Source: Lepidurus packardi
Taxonomy: Eukaryota > Arthropoda > Branchiopoda > Notostraca > Triopsidae
Direction of reading: 5' to 3'
Assembly (NCBI GenBank): GCA_023053545.1
Contig: JAKZAN010000004.1
Location: 3,658,001 to 3,722,000 of the forward strand
DNA length: 64,000 nt
The notes under the pieces are model-generated. The model worked only from the letters and a program-made list of their open reading frames with translations. It made no database searches and was not told the DNA's origin. Positions 1-12,800 of the stretch are shown piece by piece (position 1 is the first letter of the stretch; each line of letters begins with the position of its first letter). Both the position numbers and the translations under genes were made by a program.

Positions 1-1832
1 CAAGGAAGAATTTCTAGTCGTAAGTGTATCTAAATTTTTTGGAATATTTTTTTCTTTTTTTCTTTTAGAGTAGAGTAGGGATATAGTATCAATGTACAGC
101 ACCGCATTTTTAAGGTTGCGTCGATGGTGAGTGCACGTCATTTTTATCATTACGTATCATTATGTTTTCTTTCGAATTAGCATTTCAGATTGTAGGTTGA
201 CCAAGAAAAGTTTCATTTCTGTGCATTTCAGGTCTCTTTTTAAATCACCCTAATTTAATTTGTAATTAGTGTTTCCGTTGTTCTTAAAATTCCTAAGTTC
301 CACTTTACGCCCTTTGGATTACCAGCTTTTAGGTATTATGTGCCATCGGTTGTACAATGAAGACACGATGCGAGGCGTGGATCCCGCACTTGTGAGTACT
401 TCCGTCTCTAAAAAGCAAGGCTTACATTGGTAGCGAAAGATCTAAATGCATAATTTGAAGATGAAGTGATGTTTACCTTTAAAAAGAAACAACAAACCCT
501 AAGAAAAAATAAGAAAACCTTCACGGAAAAGAACAAAATTCTCTCTGCTGTGGGCTTTTTTGATCGGTGTGTGTTTCTTACAAGCATATCTTGCAGGTTG
601 CCGTTCTGCAGCAATGGTTGGGATTGCCATATCCTGCGTACTCTGTAGTGAACCCTTACTCCCATTCCTCAAAATCTCTGCTTGGTTCTTAACAGTTGAG
701 GCACTTAATACGTTGCTTTGCCTTTATCAAAAGCATATGCGTTGTACTTCGTGTTGCGTATTTTTTTTTTGTTTGCTTTTTTGCTCTGCGTTTTACCTAA
801 CTGATACTAATGAAACCGTCCATGCTTGGCATGGGAATGAGCTTTTTATATTACGCTTCTTGTATTAGGTTAGAATTTTCTTGCGAATGTATGTGCATTA
901 ATAGTCTTACGATTCTGCAGCTCGAAAAGATCTTTTCGCACACATATCGTGGCGGCACCGCGACCGAAATCACGAATCCATCCTCGGAGACGACTAAAAG
1001 CGAAGATCAAGGACTGAAAGTGGTAACGGACAAAGCCTTACGCCACGACGCTTTGATTGCTGCGGAAGGCCTGTATCGCAGAAACAAGCTGGATACGACG
1101 CTCTTGGTGCATTTATTTGGCAAGAGCGGCAAGCGCGAAATCGCCTATGAAGATTTCTGCCGATTCATGGAGAACTTGCAAACCGAAGTACTGGAGCTGG
1201 AGTTTCTCGAGTTTTCAAAGGGCTTAAGCACCATCACCGAATTGGATTTCGCCAAGATATTATTACGATACACACAGTTATCACCTCACGAGTGAGTACT
1301 ATTGTTGCACCACATACGGACATAACAGTTAGTCCAGAGGGTTAATATTTTATTTGTGTTTTAAGGTATGATACCTACTTAAACCGGCTTCTGGAAGGCG
1401 AATATGAAGAAAAAGGCATTACCTTCGCAGAATTCAAGGATTTCTGTACCTTTCTCAACAATCTCGACGATTTTGCTATTGCCATGCGAATGTATACTCT
1501 TGTGGATAAGCCGATTTCGCAAGGTAAGATTGTTCTGAAATATTTTCTAATCTATTGCGCTTTTCTGTCTTATTCATCCTTTGTTCTCTTCGATTTTCAC
1601 AGAGGAGTTTCAGCGAGCGGTGAAAATCTGCACTGGGACTTCATTAAACCCACATTTGGTGCAGACCGTATTTCTCATATTTGACGAGGATGGAGACAAC
1701 CGATTAAGCGATCGGGAGTTTATCGCTATTATGCGGGATCGAGTTCATCGTGGACTCAAATCCTATGCCAAGACCGAGGGGTGGGAAGCGTTCAAACACT
1801 GCATGAAGCATGAGATGAAATCTACTTTTTAG
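1..1832 (+). CDS. MICU3: MICU3-like mitochondrial calcium uptake EF-hand protein, 3' part
   Basis: This is the C-terminal half of an EF-hand regulator of the mitochondrial calcium uniporter, expected in the intermembrane space. Exons I can place: the end of one at 1-19 (reads KEEFLV, then GTAAGT), 921-1291, about 1366-1524, and about 1604-1832. The joined reading runs KEEFLV-LEKIFS, then the family block FMENLQTEVLELEFLEFSKG, as in vertebrate MICU proteins. 'ISEEDFAHILLRYT'-like sequence (here ITELDFAKILLRYTQ) is closer to MICU3 than to MICU1. The last EF-hand loop, DEDGDNRLSDREF, keeps canonical acidic residues at positions 1, 3, 5 and 12. The stop is TAG at 1830-1832. The N-terminal exons lie left of the window. 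The intron at 20-920 contains only chance ORFs. The gene converges on PPME1, 194 bases away. Assignment to the MICU family is firm; the paralogue is likely. Confidence 0.9.
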
Positions 1833-2026
1833 ATAATTTTTCTTTGATCATATCGCTGTTCAGATGAAAGTTAACGTGTCCGTTTTGTTTTTGACATTTA
1901 AATAGTTTATTGTTCACATATTGGTTAAGTAAGCATGTCTTAAAGCAGTTGTTTTCTTCTACATAATACAAACTTAGCTTCTCTGACACCAATTTAGCTG
2001 GGATCGGGAATTGGTCAGTGCCTTTT

Positions 2027-3570
2027 TTAGGGGATTCGTGGTACGGGTACATCAAAATTAGGATCTTTGGCAGAGGTGGTACGATGGCGAACTAGGAAAG
2101 CTGCAACAACCTCTGCGACTCGTTCGGGAACATCTTCGTGCACAGCATGGCCACACTGGGGCAAGACTTGCATCTGAAACTTACCTTGCATCTGTCCCAC
2201 CATCAAGTCTTTATCCAGTCGATCTACCCCAGCTAACAAAAGCAGTCTAGGTGTCTCCACGTTTAAGAAGTTCTGAGACAAGCCTTGAAACCAGCCTGGC
2301 CAATGCTCTTCTGTTTCGGTGAGATCAATCCTCCAGGTGAAACTCTCGGCCAGGGGAACAGTTTCCTACAAAAAATCAAGTCATTTTATGTCTGCTTGTG
2401 AATTACGTGAAAAAAAGGCGTCTTGTACGGGTGGTTTGAAGGCAGGCACTACGTCATCATCTGGCGAAGTAGCAGACTCGTCTTCCTCTGCGATTTGATC
2501 TCCACGCACAGGCAAAATTGAACGTTCTTCCTCCATTGTCTCGATTTGCTCGGGTAAGACGAATTTAGTGGCACTTTGTCCCGTACTAGTACTATCTCGA
2601 CAAGTTAACATGGAAAGTAAAGGACTCTTGCAAAAGTACCTTTTGAGTTGGGAAGGGAAGGAAACACGAGCCGAATCCACATTCCGAATTTGACCACTTC
2701 GTACACTAAGCGAATATAAACAAGAGAAAGAATGGAAATATAGAAACTATAACACTTTTTGCAAGATTCAACCTCCATTCGATAGCTTGTTCCAACGTTG
2801 CAAAACTGCGAGGGCGGCTTCTTAAGAAACTCTGCATGCTTGTTAAAGCTTCCATGGCGGTACCTTCAACGACGTCAATGACCACCAAACCAACAAGTGA
2901 ACCAATTTCCTCTGTTGTTGCCACATGTACAGCAACAGCACCTCCCATGCTATGACCCATCAAAACTATTGGCGGCAGATCATCCTCATACAGTGCCCGC
3001 AGGACGCCGACTACGTCCCTGTGAAATGGGTGTTTTAATAGAGTAAAATGATTATCGAAGAAGAATTACTCTGCCTGTCGAGCGGCAGACAAGTCTTTCT
3101 CGTTACTTGTCTTGGTCTCTCCATGCCCTCTTAAATCGATAGCCATAACTTGACAGTGGATTAGTTCTGTAATGTGTGTCTGTTAATGTAAGATAACAAG
3201 AGATTTTTAAGAAAGAGCAAGTTTTTACAAAGAAGGGTTACCGCAAACAAGGCCCAAGTTAAGCCAGAGAAGCCTCCACCGTGTAGTACGACCAGCAGTG
3301 GACCGGAATCTCCTTTTAGGTAGCAATGAAATACATCCTGGCCTTCATTAATGGAAACATCCCTGCTTCCATCAAAGTAACGGCTCCAGTGAACGGGTGT
3401 ATAGTCCTTTTTTCGCTTCATTGCGAGACTCATCTGAGCCCTGGAAAGAATAAATTATGCCAGTTACACAATATGTATCGTTTGAAAACCCAAACTTCAA
3501 TGAACCTTGAAGGACCAGGTGGTCTGGGAGGAAGCCTAGACTTTAATATCATCTTCTCTAGTGACGACAT
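2027..3570 (-). CDS. PPME1: Protein phosphatase methylesterase 1 (PME-1)
   Basis: This alpha/beta-hydrolase removes the C-terminal methyl ester from the PP2A catalytic subunit. The start is ATG at 3568-3570, reading MSSLEKMILKSRLPPRPPGP, which matches the family N-terminus. Later exons give KKDYTPVHWSRYF, the oxyanion segment VVLHGGGFSGLTWALF, the nucleophile elbow GHSMGG (catalytic Ser), VIDVVEGTAMEALTSMQSFL, and the C-terminal block LLLAGVDRLDKD...VLPQCGHAVHED (catalytic His). The stop codon is TAA at the low-coordinate end, after FDVPVPRIP. About six introns separate these exons. An acidic, low-complexity insert (around 2440-2560, EEERSILP...AEEDESATSPDDD) sits where human PPME1 also has an acidic loop. 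All catalytic segments are present, so the gene looks functional. Confidence 0.95.
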
Positions 3571-3933
3571 TGCGGCAGCAGTTAAATCTGTCAGAGGTGA
3601 TTGCTAAGATGCTCCGATCGAGTTCCACTTGGCAAGATTAATGTTTTGTTTACTTGTTTACATCTGTATGATAGAAGACTGCTAGTACCGTGCCAGCAGC
3701 GCTGGTGACCTAAGCTATAAGGTGCATTAATCGTGGAAGACAAGACACATCCGTGGGTCTTGCCAACGAAAATAATTATTGTATCTGTTTTTTGCTTATT
3801 AACGCACTTTGGGTTGGCATGACACAGAAAACAGAACTACTTTGCCGAATGTAATATAACCTTGTAACAGCATAAGGTATATTTATTATTATTGCTTATA
3901 GTATTAGGCATTGGCACTGGGGCGCTACAGTCG
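3571..3933. other. Intergenic spacer upstream of PPME1
   Basis: This 363-base stretch between the PPME1 start and an old LTR should hold the PPME1 promoter and 5' UTR. I see no ORF, RNA gene or clear core promoter motif in it. Confidence 0.5.
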
Positions 3934-4860
3934 TGTTGGTTAGTGGATGTTTTGATGCGTGTACCGTACGTTCCAGTTCCCTGCAAAAGTTCGGCCCATA
4001 GAGAAAGATGTATATAAAGGGAACATCCATGTGTAGAAGTCTGTTTCCAAGAAACAGACCGAAAAATAGTAGCCAAAAGTGGATCCGATGGAGCCGCATC
4101 GGTTCCGCTCCTGGTTGGCCGTTAAGACAGACTGGTGTCGCTTGTCAGCCACATCGATTATAAACAACTTAAGTGTGAATACTAATAGTATGGGAAAAAA
4201 TCAATTCCTAGGGAATTGCTAGGGATTGACAAGGAATCCATATATCCATATGCTATCGGTTTACCATTGCACCTCATTTTGTGTTTCCCGCCGTGCGCCA
4301 GGCATTGGTCAAACAGGCTGACCAATCCTGTCCTTTTCAGGGAAATAGCCTGCAACTTCGGAAAGTGGTAAAGGCCCATAAGGAAGGGGCTACATGTCCC
4401 CCCCCCCCCTCTCTCTGTCTCTCTCTCTCTCTCTCTGTCAACACTAATGTCATTCTGAGCTTCATACGCAAGCTTATGCAAATTAATTAAAGTTTTTAAA
4501 GGGCAGACGGGACAGTCAGTAGGTGCTTTGGTTAATTTACAAGCTTCATCATCAAAAATCGACGTTTTCTCCGCGCGATCGCCGTCCTGCCGGGCCGAGA
4601 CCCGCGACCGAGAGCCTTTGAGAGCCTTTGGGCCGTGGTAGAGGAGAAAGTCGTAGAGCTGGAAGGCTAGAGAACAGACGTGAGGTGTGAGGGCGTTGCG
4701 AAAGTACAGAGTGTGAGTGAGCGCGGGTGATTTGAGAGAGAAAGCGAGTGATTTGGAAGTGTAAAGATGGATACTTAAAACAATTGCCAAAGGGTACGTT
4801 ATTTAATCTAGTTAATAACACAGGAATCAAACGCAACATTTGGTGTCAGAAGTGGGATTC
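3934..4860 (+). mobile_element. LTR retrotransposon relic: one LTR plus primer-binding site
   Basis: A 905-base unit at 3934-4838 starts TGTTGG and ends CAACA, the usual inverted LTR ends, and has a TATA-like TATATAAAG near 4010. Two bases after its end comes TGGTGTCAGAAGTGGGAT (4841-4858), a typical primer-binding site complementary to a tRNA 3' end (probably tRNA-Leu, from memory). This arrangement suggests a 5' LTR, most likely of the Gypsy/Metaviridae type. No second LTR and no gag or pol reading frame is visible in the following 600 bases, so the element is a broken fossil. The family is inferred only from the LTR and primer-site style. Confidence 0.6.
4399..4438. repeat. Simple repeat, poly-C then (TC)n
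   Basis: A run of C is followed by interrupted CT/TCTG dinucleotide repeats, inside the LTR relic. Confidence 0.85.
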
Positions 4861-5466
4861 TGCGGTAATCCTGGCGTTTTTCCGAGGAGTTTTACGATTT
4901 CGAGTTTTGGCGATTGGATTCCACGATTGGAAATAAAAATTATTTGGTGAAAAAACTTAATTGCACATGAAACATTAACTTAATTATAAGTTTCATTGTT
5001 GAAGAATTCCACTGTTGACGAAATTCATTATAGCCGATTTCACGGTTGAAAAATTTCATAGTTGCGTTACCGTGTACCCAAAGTTTTTATATCAGTAAAG
5101 TCATATAATGAACGTCTGAAATGGTCGCAAGTTCTTGAGATGTCAATTGAGGTCCGGTGAGGTAAAAAGTTCTGAGAAATCGATGGAAATGAGAGCGAGT
5201 CAGGTCAGATCAAGAAATCGTGTTAGAAAGACGAGAGGTCATAAAGTGAAATTTCAGAAAACGCAACAAGATACACTCACTTAAATAATTACTTCACGTA
5301 CGACGGAAGTAAAAAATAGAAACTTAACATTTTGCTCTATTTTTAAAAACAATGTTGTTGTTTATGGCTCTTGCCTTTTAAAGATTATTTTCGTGTGAAG
5401 AAGGGAATCTATTAATGAATGCTCACAATTCCAAAAAAATGCACAGTAGGGACAAATTAATATACA
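4861..5466. other. Non-coding stretch downstream of the LTR
   Basis: The first part probably continues the untranslated leader of the LTR element (repeated motifs of the type 'gattccacgattgg', 'tttcacggttgaa'). The remainder is AT-rich with no coding signal that I can support. Confidence 0.4.
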
Positions 5467-7917
5467 TTACAGAGATACTGACTTACACCAACGCCAAAAA
5501 ACAAGTTCGCTAATAAATGTTATGACAGTAACCACGAATCCGATGCCGAGAATGACAAAAGCGCTTAGTAAATCTTTTGCCGATAAACTTTTGCTTACGG
5601 CTAAACTGTTCTGTTTTGACAAACAAGGGATATTTTGAACAGAACCGAGTTCACGCAGATATAGAAGACGTACGATTCCAAATTCTGATAAACTCATAAA
5701 CCTGTAGAAAGTTCGGTTATATTTAGTAGAAATGACTACAAACTTACTTCATGGATAAAGCATCTCTTAAGGGACTTCCTTTTGGAATCGGAAATGATTC
5801 GGTAACTTTGAATAACTCATGTTTGTCATAAATTAGGCTAAAGCGACACCGTTTGTATTTTGCATAATCTCTTGCAATGTAAAATTGGAAAATGGTCTCC
5901 CCCTATATGATATGTAATTAATCATATCCGTATAAATAACGTCAAAATAGAACTTACACCAAAATAGCCATGCTTCTCAGTCAACACTTTGTCAATACCT
6001 TCGTCTTGGGTATCCACAAACTGCTCTGGCTTATTACGAATGCGGTCACCCAACTTCTTATAGACTCCTTGTTCAGCACCCTAAATATTACCTTATAATC
6101 GTACAGTTTTCTAGAAGAAATGCTAAGCTTACGAACAAAACCAGTTCACTGGCCGAAAATTTCTGGGCTATTAAAGAGATAGGATACCGCTCTGCTAAAT
6201 CCTCCATGGAATCCACCACTAGGGCGAGCTTCGGTACGGTTATAAAGGAAACCAACTCGGAATTATACGAATTAACCAGAATGACAGACATGGCAATAAA
6301 GGCGCTGATGAGAAGCCTTGCAGCGTGCAACTCGCTTAAATAATCAGACGCTAAATATAAAAAATAACAGGATTATAAGGTTTTTTTCCCTTTGAACTCT
6401 CAAAAATAACCTTGACATGTCACAATACGAAAGAAAAAGAACGTCTGTTCTCTAAAATCTGGTCGAGAAGCAGGCCGGTCGTTGGTCATAACCAAAAACT
6501 GTAATCGCCAAGCTGTCAAGGAATAAAGCCACAGCGCTATGGCGCAACACAATAAACTGGCCATTAATGCCAACCAAACCTACACACGGCGGAATATCAA
6601 GAGGAAAAGCTTTTTCTTTAAACAAAATTACGTCACGCTGGAAAGGTTCTATAGTTGCCATGGACTTGTCTTTAAACCGAGGAGGAGGTACCAAAATAAC
6701 TACTACGGTTTGAGTTAATACATGGAGGTAATCCACTACCGCACTACGAGCGTGCGTCATTGCCATGTTCGCAGCCACAAAATCAACCTCCTATTAAAAT
6801 AAAGAAACGACAATTATTCATTTGGTTCTATTAAAAATCTACTTCTCTAGCAGCCATGCCAACAGCGCCGTTCCAAGTCCCGTTTTCTACCGAACCCAAC
6901 TTTTTATCTGCAGGCACTACTACGGAATACTCGAACTGGTAGTAATCTGCTAAAGCATTCAAGATTCTGAATGTGAAACCCGTATATTCCACTACGTTTC
7001 CTTGCTTATCCGTTACGAATTGTTGAATTGGGGGGTACTTAAATTATTTAGATCATTATTAAAAGGTTTGAGTGAATATAAACTAGAAATTACGAGTCAA
7101 TTAGTAGATCACGATTAATAGCATACCTCAATTGTAGCCAAATTTAAATGCCGTCCTTTTAAATACCGAATGGCAAATTTGAGTGAATCCACTGCTAAGT
7201 AATCATTTTTCGAGACAGGGTATTTGCATGGCAATTCCTTTTCATGACGTGAATTTAGTAACGTTAGTTCTTTATTAAAAGCAAGCAAATGTTCCTGCAA
7301 GGCTAAAGTGGCTACCAATTGTACCCACTGTTCCAACTTCTCACGAAATCCCATAACATTGGACTACATGAATGCAATTTAATTATAAAGCAAAGAAAAA
7401 TGAATGCGTTTACTTACATAAGCCCATTTTACTGGAATAGCCTTACTTTGGTCACCACTACACAACTCTGCTGCAAACGTCAAAATTTGATTGGATTCCA
7501 AGTGCGAATGCTTTTCTAGATGTAACCGAAGAGAATCTGCTCTTCGACATCTCGATAAAATCAAGGCACCCACTATTTTCTTATCATTTAACGTTTGCCT
7601 AACTAAGAAAGAAGCAAGTTTCTGGCTACTTTGGCTTCCAGCTCAAAGAAATTGCGGAAATTTTACTTGGATTTGGAATTGAAACACGGATAAAGTCCAA
7701 AAACGGGTGCCGCCGTAACGAATCGCGCATTAGATGATCTAAACTTTCTATCCACAGTGGTTTGATCTCCGTAACCAAGGTATCATGGAGAAGTACTGAA
7801 TGAAAAGGCTATATGAATGAATTCGAGACAAAGAGGCACATAAAGCGTACTTATTTTGTATCCGTGGGTTTGGCCCACAAGATGAAAAAGGCCAATGAGG
7901 TAAAAAACGTACTTCAT
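5467..7917 (-). CDS. Ionotropic glutamate receptor-like protein (IR family)
   Basis: This is a ligand-gated ion channel subunit of the iGluR/IR superfamily, probably chemosensory. The start at 7917 gives a signal peptide MKYVFYLIGLFHLVGQTHG. The ligand-binding S1 lobe follows: LKGRHLNLATIEVPPIQQF, GFTFRILNALADYYQFEYSV, NGTWNGAVGMAA, VDFVAANMAMTHARSAVVDYL. A 52-base intron (about 6584-6635) then joins PFQRD to VWLALMASLLCCAIALWLYS (M1). The pore and M3 follow: YLSELHAARLLISAFIAMSVILVNSYNSELVSFIT. The S2 lobe contains VPKLALVVDSMEDLAERYP. M4 (LLSAFVILGIGFVVTVITF) lies just before the stop at 5467. About nine exons with small introns are present, and all three membrane segments and both lobes are readable. 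The short N-terminal region argues for an IR rather than a classical AMPA/kainate receptor. The exact subfamily is not determined. Confidence 0.85.
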
Positions 7918-9842
7918 TTTTCCTCGATCCCAGGTTAAAAATGATCTAGAAGTTTGTGAAGCGTCCTCTATAAATACTGTTCTTGCATTCGTTTAAAAAT
8001 TCCAGAATCTTGTATTCCTGCCGATTGATTGACACTTCCAATTCTTCTAGAACTTCCAGGACCTGATTCCAATCTTTTCAACCCAGGAATTGCTTGTCAA
8101 ATTCCAATGCATACCTGATCTGTGATCTGTAATCAAGTTGAGACAAAAAAGGTACGGAAACTAGGCAATGACTATGCATGCAGAATGGCATGCAGAATGG
8201 CATGCATAATTTGAACTACCAGTCTACGAACGTTGTTTCGAAAAATTTTGCCCTTTGAACGCTTTTTTTAAGATTTCTTAAAATTGTTTATTTGCTGTTT
8301 ATTAAGGTACCGCCGCACCCAAAGCTTACTCACTTCTTTTCACTTTTTCAAATTTGAAGATTTCCTATCAATAAAAGGTACCACCAAGACCACAAATTCA
8401 GGCGAGCCACATTTACGGATTCAAATACAATACCAAAAGAATCAGATTTTAGAAAAGAAAAACAAGCATATTGTCGCACTTTAAATTTGCCAAGGGTTTA
8501 ATTCTACAAACTGGGCGCTTGTCCGTAGGAATGGTGGGGTTTTTAATGTTATGTATTTAATAGTTCTAAGTAAGTAGACTTCTCTAAGAGATACTTCTTT
8601 CGTGGTTTGGGGCCGTCCACAAATGGGGCCACCATTGGAGAGGGTGGGTGGGTTCAGCAAAAGATGATGCGAAATGACGAGAGGGTGGGAGGAGTTGGTA
8701 AGAAAGTGACGCTATCCTGTAACTCTAAATTCAAACTTGCGATTATTTGCAAACCATGCTTGCGTGAATGCAAAAATAAAATATTTCCTCCCCAAAACGG
8801 CAAAAATATTTCCTCCTAAAAATTTCTTCCCGAAAAGGCAGAAATATTTCCTCCCAAAAAGGGCAAAAATATTCCCTCCCAAAATGTTTCTTCCCAAAAA
8901 GTTTATAAGGGTTATTCTGTTGAGAACCCTGCGTAAACATAGTAGTGGTCTGGAACTGACAGGATTGATGGAAACGACAGATAAGCACTGTCATTGGTCA
9001 ATTTGCAAAGTCCATATAACGATCAATAGTTTGAGTACTTACTACATCTCCAAGCTAAGTGCAAAAATTCTGGCTGGCTTTTTTACAAGTAAACAAATAA
9101 TAACCTCAAATTACCCCACCCGGAATTTATGAATTAGATCAAGTTTTTATTACCCTTGAGCTTGGTTTATTACACAGAGGAAAAACTAAAAACTGACAAA
9201 CTGTATGCAAAATAATTTTCTGTATTGCTGTCTGGCAAAACGAATTTTTAAAGGGTAAGAAATGTTTACGTCGCAGACCGGTGCATGTTTATCAAGTACA
9301 CATCTTCCGCCCGGTTTATTATACCGGAGAAATGGAATGAAGTAAATAACAAAGAAAAATTTTTTAAAATGATTAGTCTACAAGAAATTTGAAGCACATT
9401 AACCCAATTAAAAAGAAAAGGCAGTGGAACGGAAACGTACAAAGGAGTCAGGCCGGTACCATACAAATAAAATTTAAAAAAAAAAGTGATCAGGATATTT
9501 AGTTGTGAAGATTTTACCCTTGTAAAGGACTTGCTTATAACGCTCGAAAGTTTTTTTTACAACTTCTAGCATGGGAAATAACGCTAATACAGCTAATCAA
9601 ATGAATGAACTAAGTGTACCGAACAAAATCACAGCGCTTGTCCACCAAATTCGCGCACGTCAAACAGGTACAAATCTAATGCTTAAGAAATCCTGGAGTA
9701 CTTTGAAAGACAGTAAGCTTCGAAAAGAAAATGAAACATATGGCGCGAGTGATTGCTTGAAAAGGAGAACGAACAAAAACATATTTCAGGGAATATTTCG
9801 ATCGAAAACGAATTTGACATTTAGCTTACACTGAAACCGCTG
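7918..9842. other. Non-coding region between the receptor and the MYND gene
   Basis: No gene is supported here. It includes the receptor promoter area, a short ATGCAGAATGGC-type duplication near 8178-8212, a tandem repeat (8764-8902, listed separately), and a GC-rich block near 8608-8712 (GGGGCCGTCCACAAATG, then a G-rich run and AGAAAGTGACGC) that resembles the end of a dispersed repeat. An 87-codon ORF at 9571-9834 shows no family resemblance. Confidence 0.4.
8764..8902. repeat. Degenerate tandem repeat, 24-37 base units
   Basis: About four to five copies of a unit like AAATATTTCCTCCCAAAAAG with spacer GGC, some with an additional TTTCTTCCC half-unit. On the minus strand it reads as repeated G-R-K-Y-F-like residues, but no start, splice or upstream gene context supports coding. 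It is probably a minisatellite. Confidence 0.7.
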
Positions 9843-12800
9843 TTAATGCAGGTTTTGAGGCAGACAGATAAGCTTATGCTTGAGCAAGGTCCAATCATGT
9901 CTTTGACACCCTTTGTGACAATACTTTGCTGTATGACAAACAGAGCATCTGAACGTTGCACCTCTGTCGCCACAATACCGGCAACGGTCACTTAAATCTT
10001 CATCATGAAATAAAATAGATTTTGGATCATCAACGCGAATTATTGGTTTGCCATCCGCGGCCATCCTCCAATAAGGATTCATGATAGATACCTTGGCGCC
10101 ATATTTCAACCTGGGATCATTTCGGGTATTATAAAAAGCTCCACGTTGTATATCCTTTTTCTCATCTTCCAAAAGAACGGATATTGATGGCACGCCATTC
10201 GGTTCTAGGCCGTCTTCAATCACGACAACATGGATAACACAACCCTTATAAACTTGATCGGCTGTATGATTCATCTGCGAAAATGTTATTGGTTTCAAAT
10301 CGACCGTCGCACGCGGTGCAACCTGCACGAAGGGAGCTGCAGTCGTAAAGGTTATTTGAAGTATATTCGTAGGAGTACGAAGTTTGATCCAAAGGGAAGC
10401 CCGGTGATCGACTATCATTTGCACGCGAGAAGGGGCCGTCAGTCGAATCGTTTTAGTTTTGACGCTTTCGTAATGTTCAATTTTCCGCTGATGAAGTCGG
10501 AGAAAGAATTCAATTACGGTCTTCAAGTCTAGTGTTTCATCATAGGGGTCGAAACGCGGCAACAAAAGCTTTTCACTTTCCAAACCTTTCTGATAATACG
10601 TGTTTGCTTGTTCTACATTAACTTTGCCACCCACGTCATCTCGAACTTCTAGGGAGAGCAGGGACAAGCTATAATAGGCTTCAGGGACAAGGCGATAATC
10701 TTTCGGAGCAAAGTGGAAAAATAGCTCATAGTCCTTTACGATTTCACAGTACTTTCTTCCTAGCTGTCGACCTGCTGCCGCTTTATTATACAGAAGCAAA
10801 TAATTGTTAGGAAACAATTTCAATGCCTTCTGCACGATTTCTGCACCCTTCTGAAACTGGTGAACCGAGTTGTGCACAGAAGATAAGTAATAGTAGAAAT
10901 ACGGAACGTCCGGGTATTTCTCAATGCATTCTTCAAGAAATGCGCAGTTCTCTTTGAGGGAATCCAGCTTTAAGTACGTCCAACACTGTCTGGTATACCG
11001 GTCCATAATGCAGATTTGTCCCTTCAGAAGAACGAGCTTCTTTTTCAACAGTTTCTCGACTACAGCACGCCAGTATTCCGAGAAATAAGCTACGCGGTCA
11101 GCCGTCTCAAAGCATGCCGCTAAATTGCAAATGACAGCGTCCCCAACAATCTCTTCCTTCCGCGCATCAAACCTATCCAATAGCAACATGGCTACAGAAA
11201 AGCTACGGACCGCTTTTAGCACAGAGTGGGCATAGACCCGTCCTTTCCAAGCGTACTCCTCAATTACTTCAATTACTGCAGGAACATACTTAATTGCTTC
11301 AAGACGTTCGGATGGGGAAGCTGGGGCACTCGCGTTTAGCAGATAGGTGCTTGTCAATGTTTCTGCCATTTCGTACAAATTAGGACTCATGATTTCGTAG
11401 TACCTTGTTATCCTATCTTGAAAGGGCATTCTACCGCAGAGATCCCGCTGCTTTTCCCATTGCTCTATCTGAAGATCGTTCAGCAGCTTATCTTCTTCTT
11501 GTTTACTGGCCTTTATGAACTCCGGAGACATCTCGTCGTCTAGTTTGACTGCCACCCTCATAAACTCACGAGCTTGGGCATTACAATCGCTTTTAAGAGA
11601 GTGTCTTTTCAAGGAACACGCTGCACCAGGCACATTGCAATGAGCAGCCACTGTCCAATACTTGACGGCTTTTTCCATATCCTTTTCGGGCACACCGTGT
11701 CCAGTTTTATACATACAAGCCACGTTATGTGCCGACGGACCGAAACCACAGTCAGCTGCTTCCTTGTAAGCCTCAAACGCCTGTACAAGAACAGATAATT
11801 TAGTTAACTATTCAGACCATTCAGACTAAAGAGCAATAGCAAGAACAACTTTGTGTTAAAAAACAGAGGTTACAATCTGGTCTCTAGCGATAAGTTTCTC
11901 TCCATCATGTGCGAAGTACTAATTTACTAGCTTTCCATGCCAGGATAGTACGGCGAACGGAAAAACAGTAATGTTGAAAAACAGAATTAAAAGTTAATGA
12001 GAAACAGTAATGGCTTTACAGTAACGTTGGTAACGTTAACACGCAGGACAAAACAGTTTTACGTTAATTTTCGCCTTCACTAATTTGAAAAACGCAAATG
12101 AATTTTTCACCTAGGCGAAAAAAGCAAAATCGTGAACCTGGAAACTGTCATGGCCAAAAGTACAAATTGCACATTGTTCATGCAAGTTGAGTACGTGGTA
12201 TAAAATTGCACTGTTTCGTATGTGGAAGGCGACAATGCGCAAGGCGACAACGCGTTCGTACGCGCAATGCGCGTATATGGAAGGCGACATGCATTTATAT
12301 AACACTTCTAAGAAGTGCGGAGACCAAACCAGTAACCAAGTACATTCCTGCAACACTTACTTTTAAGGGAGAATTGTCCACTCCAATACCTTCGGCGTGC
12401 ATATTTCCAATGGTGTGCAATGCCTCCACGACACCTTCCTTAGGAACTTCGATGGAATACAACCGTCGCATCTTAGTAAGCTCCTTCAATAGTTGGTATG
12501 CTAGCTGATGATCCTTCGTGACCCCTTCCCCGTTTTTAGTCAATGCGGCAAAACTGTACATTCCCTCAGCGTGTCCTTCATTGGCAGGAATTGCGTAGTG
12601 CTTCACTGCCAGCTCGTAGTTGACAGGCGTATTCCACCCAAACCGATGTCGATGGCCTTGCCAGACCTGATCAGTATGATTTCCCATTTGAGATACTTTG
12701 TCAAAATAGGTGTTCAATAAGTTCCTCGCGACGGGCGTGTACATGTTATTCTTTTCCATTAAGTTCAGAAAAGCTGCTAGCGACTTGGGGTGGACATCTT

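Noticed and set aside
4182-4790. 202-codon minus-strand ORF and an overlapping 95-codon ORF
   Set aside because: Both lie inside the LTR relic, include translated simple repeat, and resemble no protein.
9571-9834. 87-codon plus-strand ORF near the end of the MYND gene
   Set aside because: No family resemblance, no splice or promoter context; likely chance.
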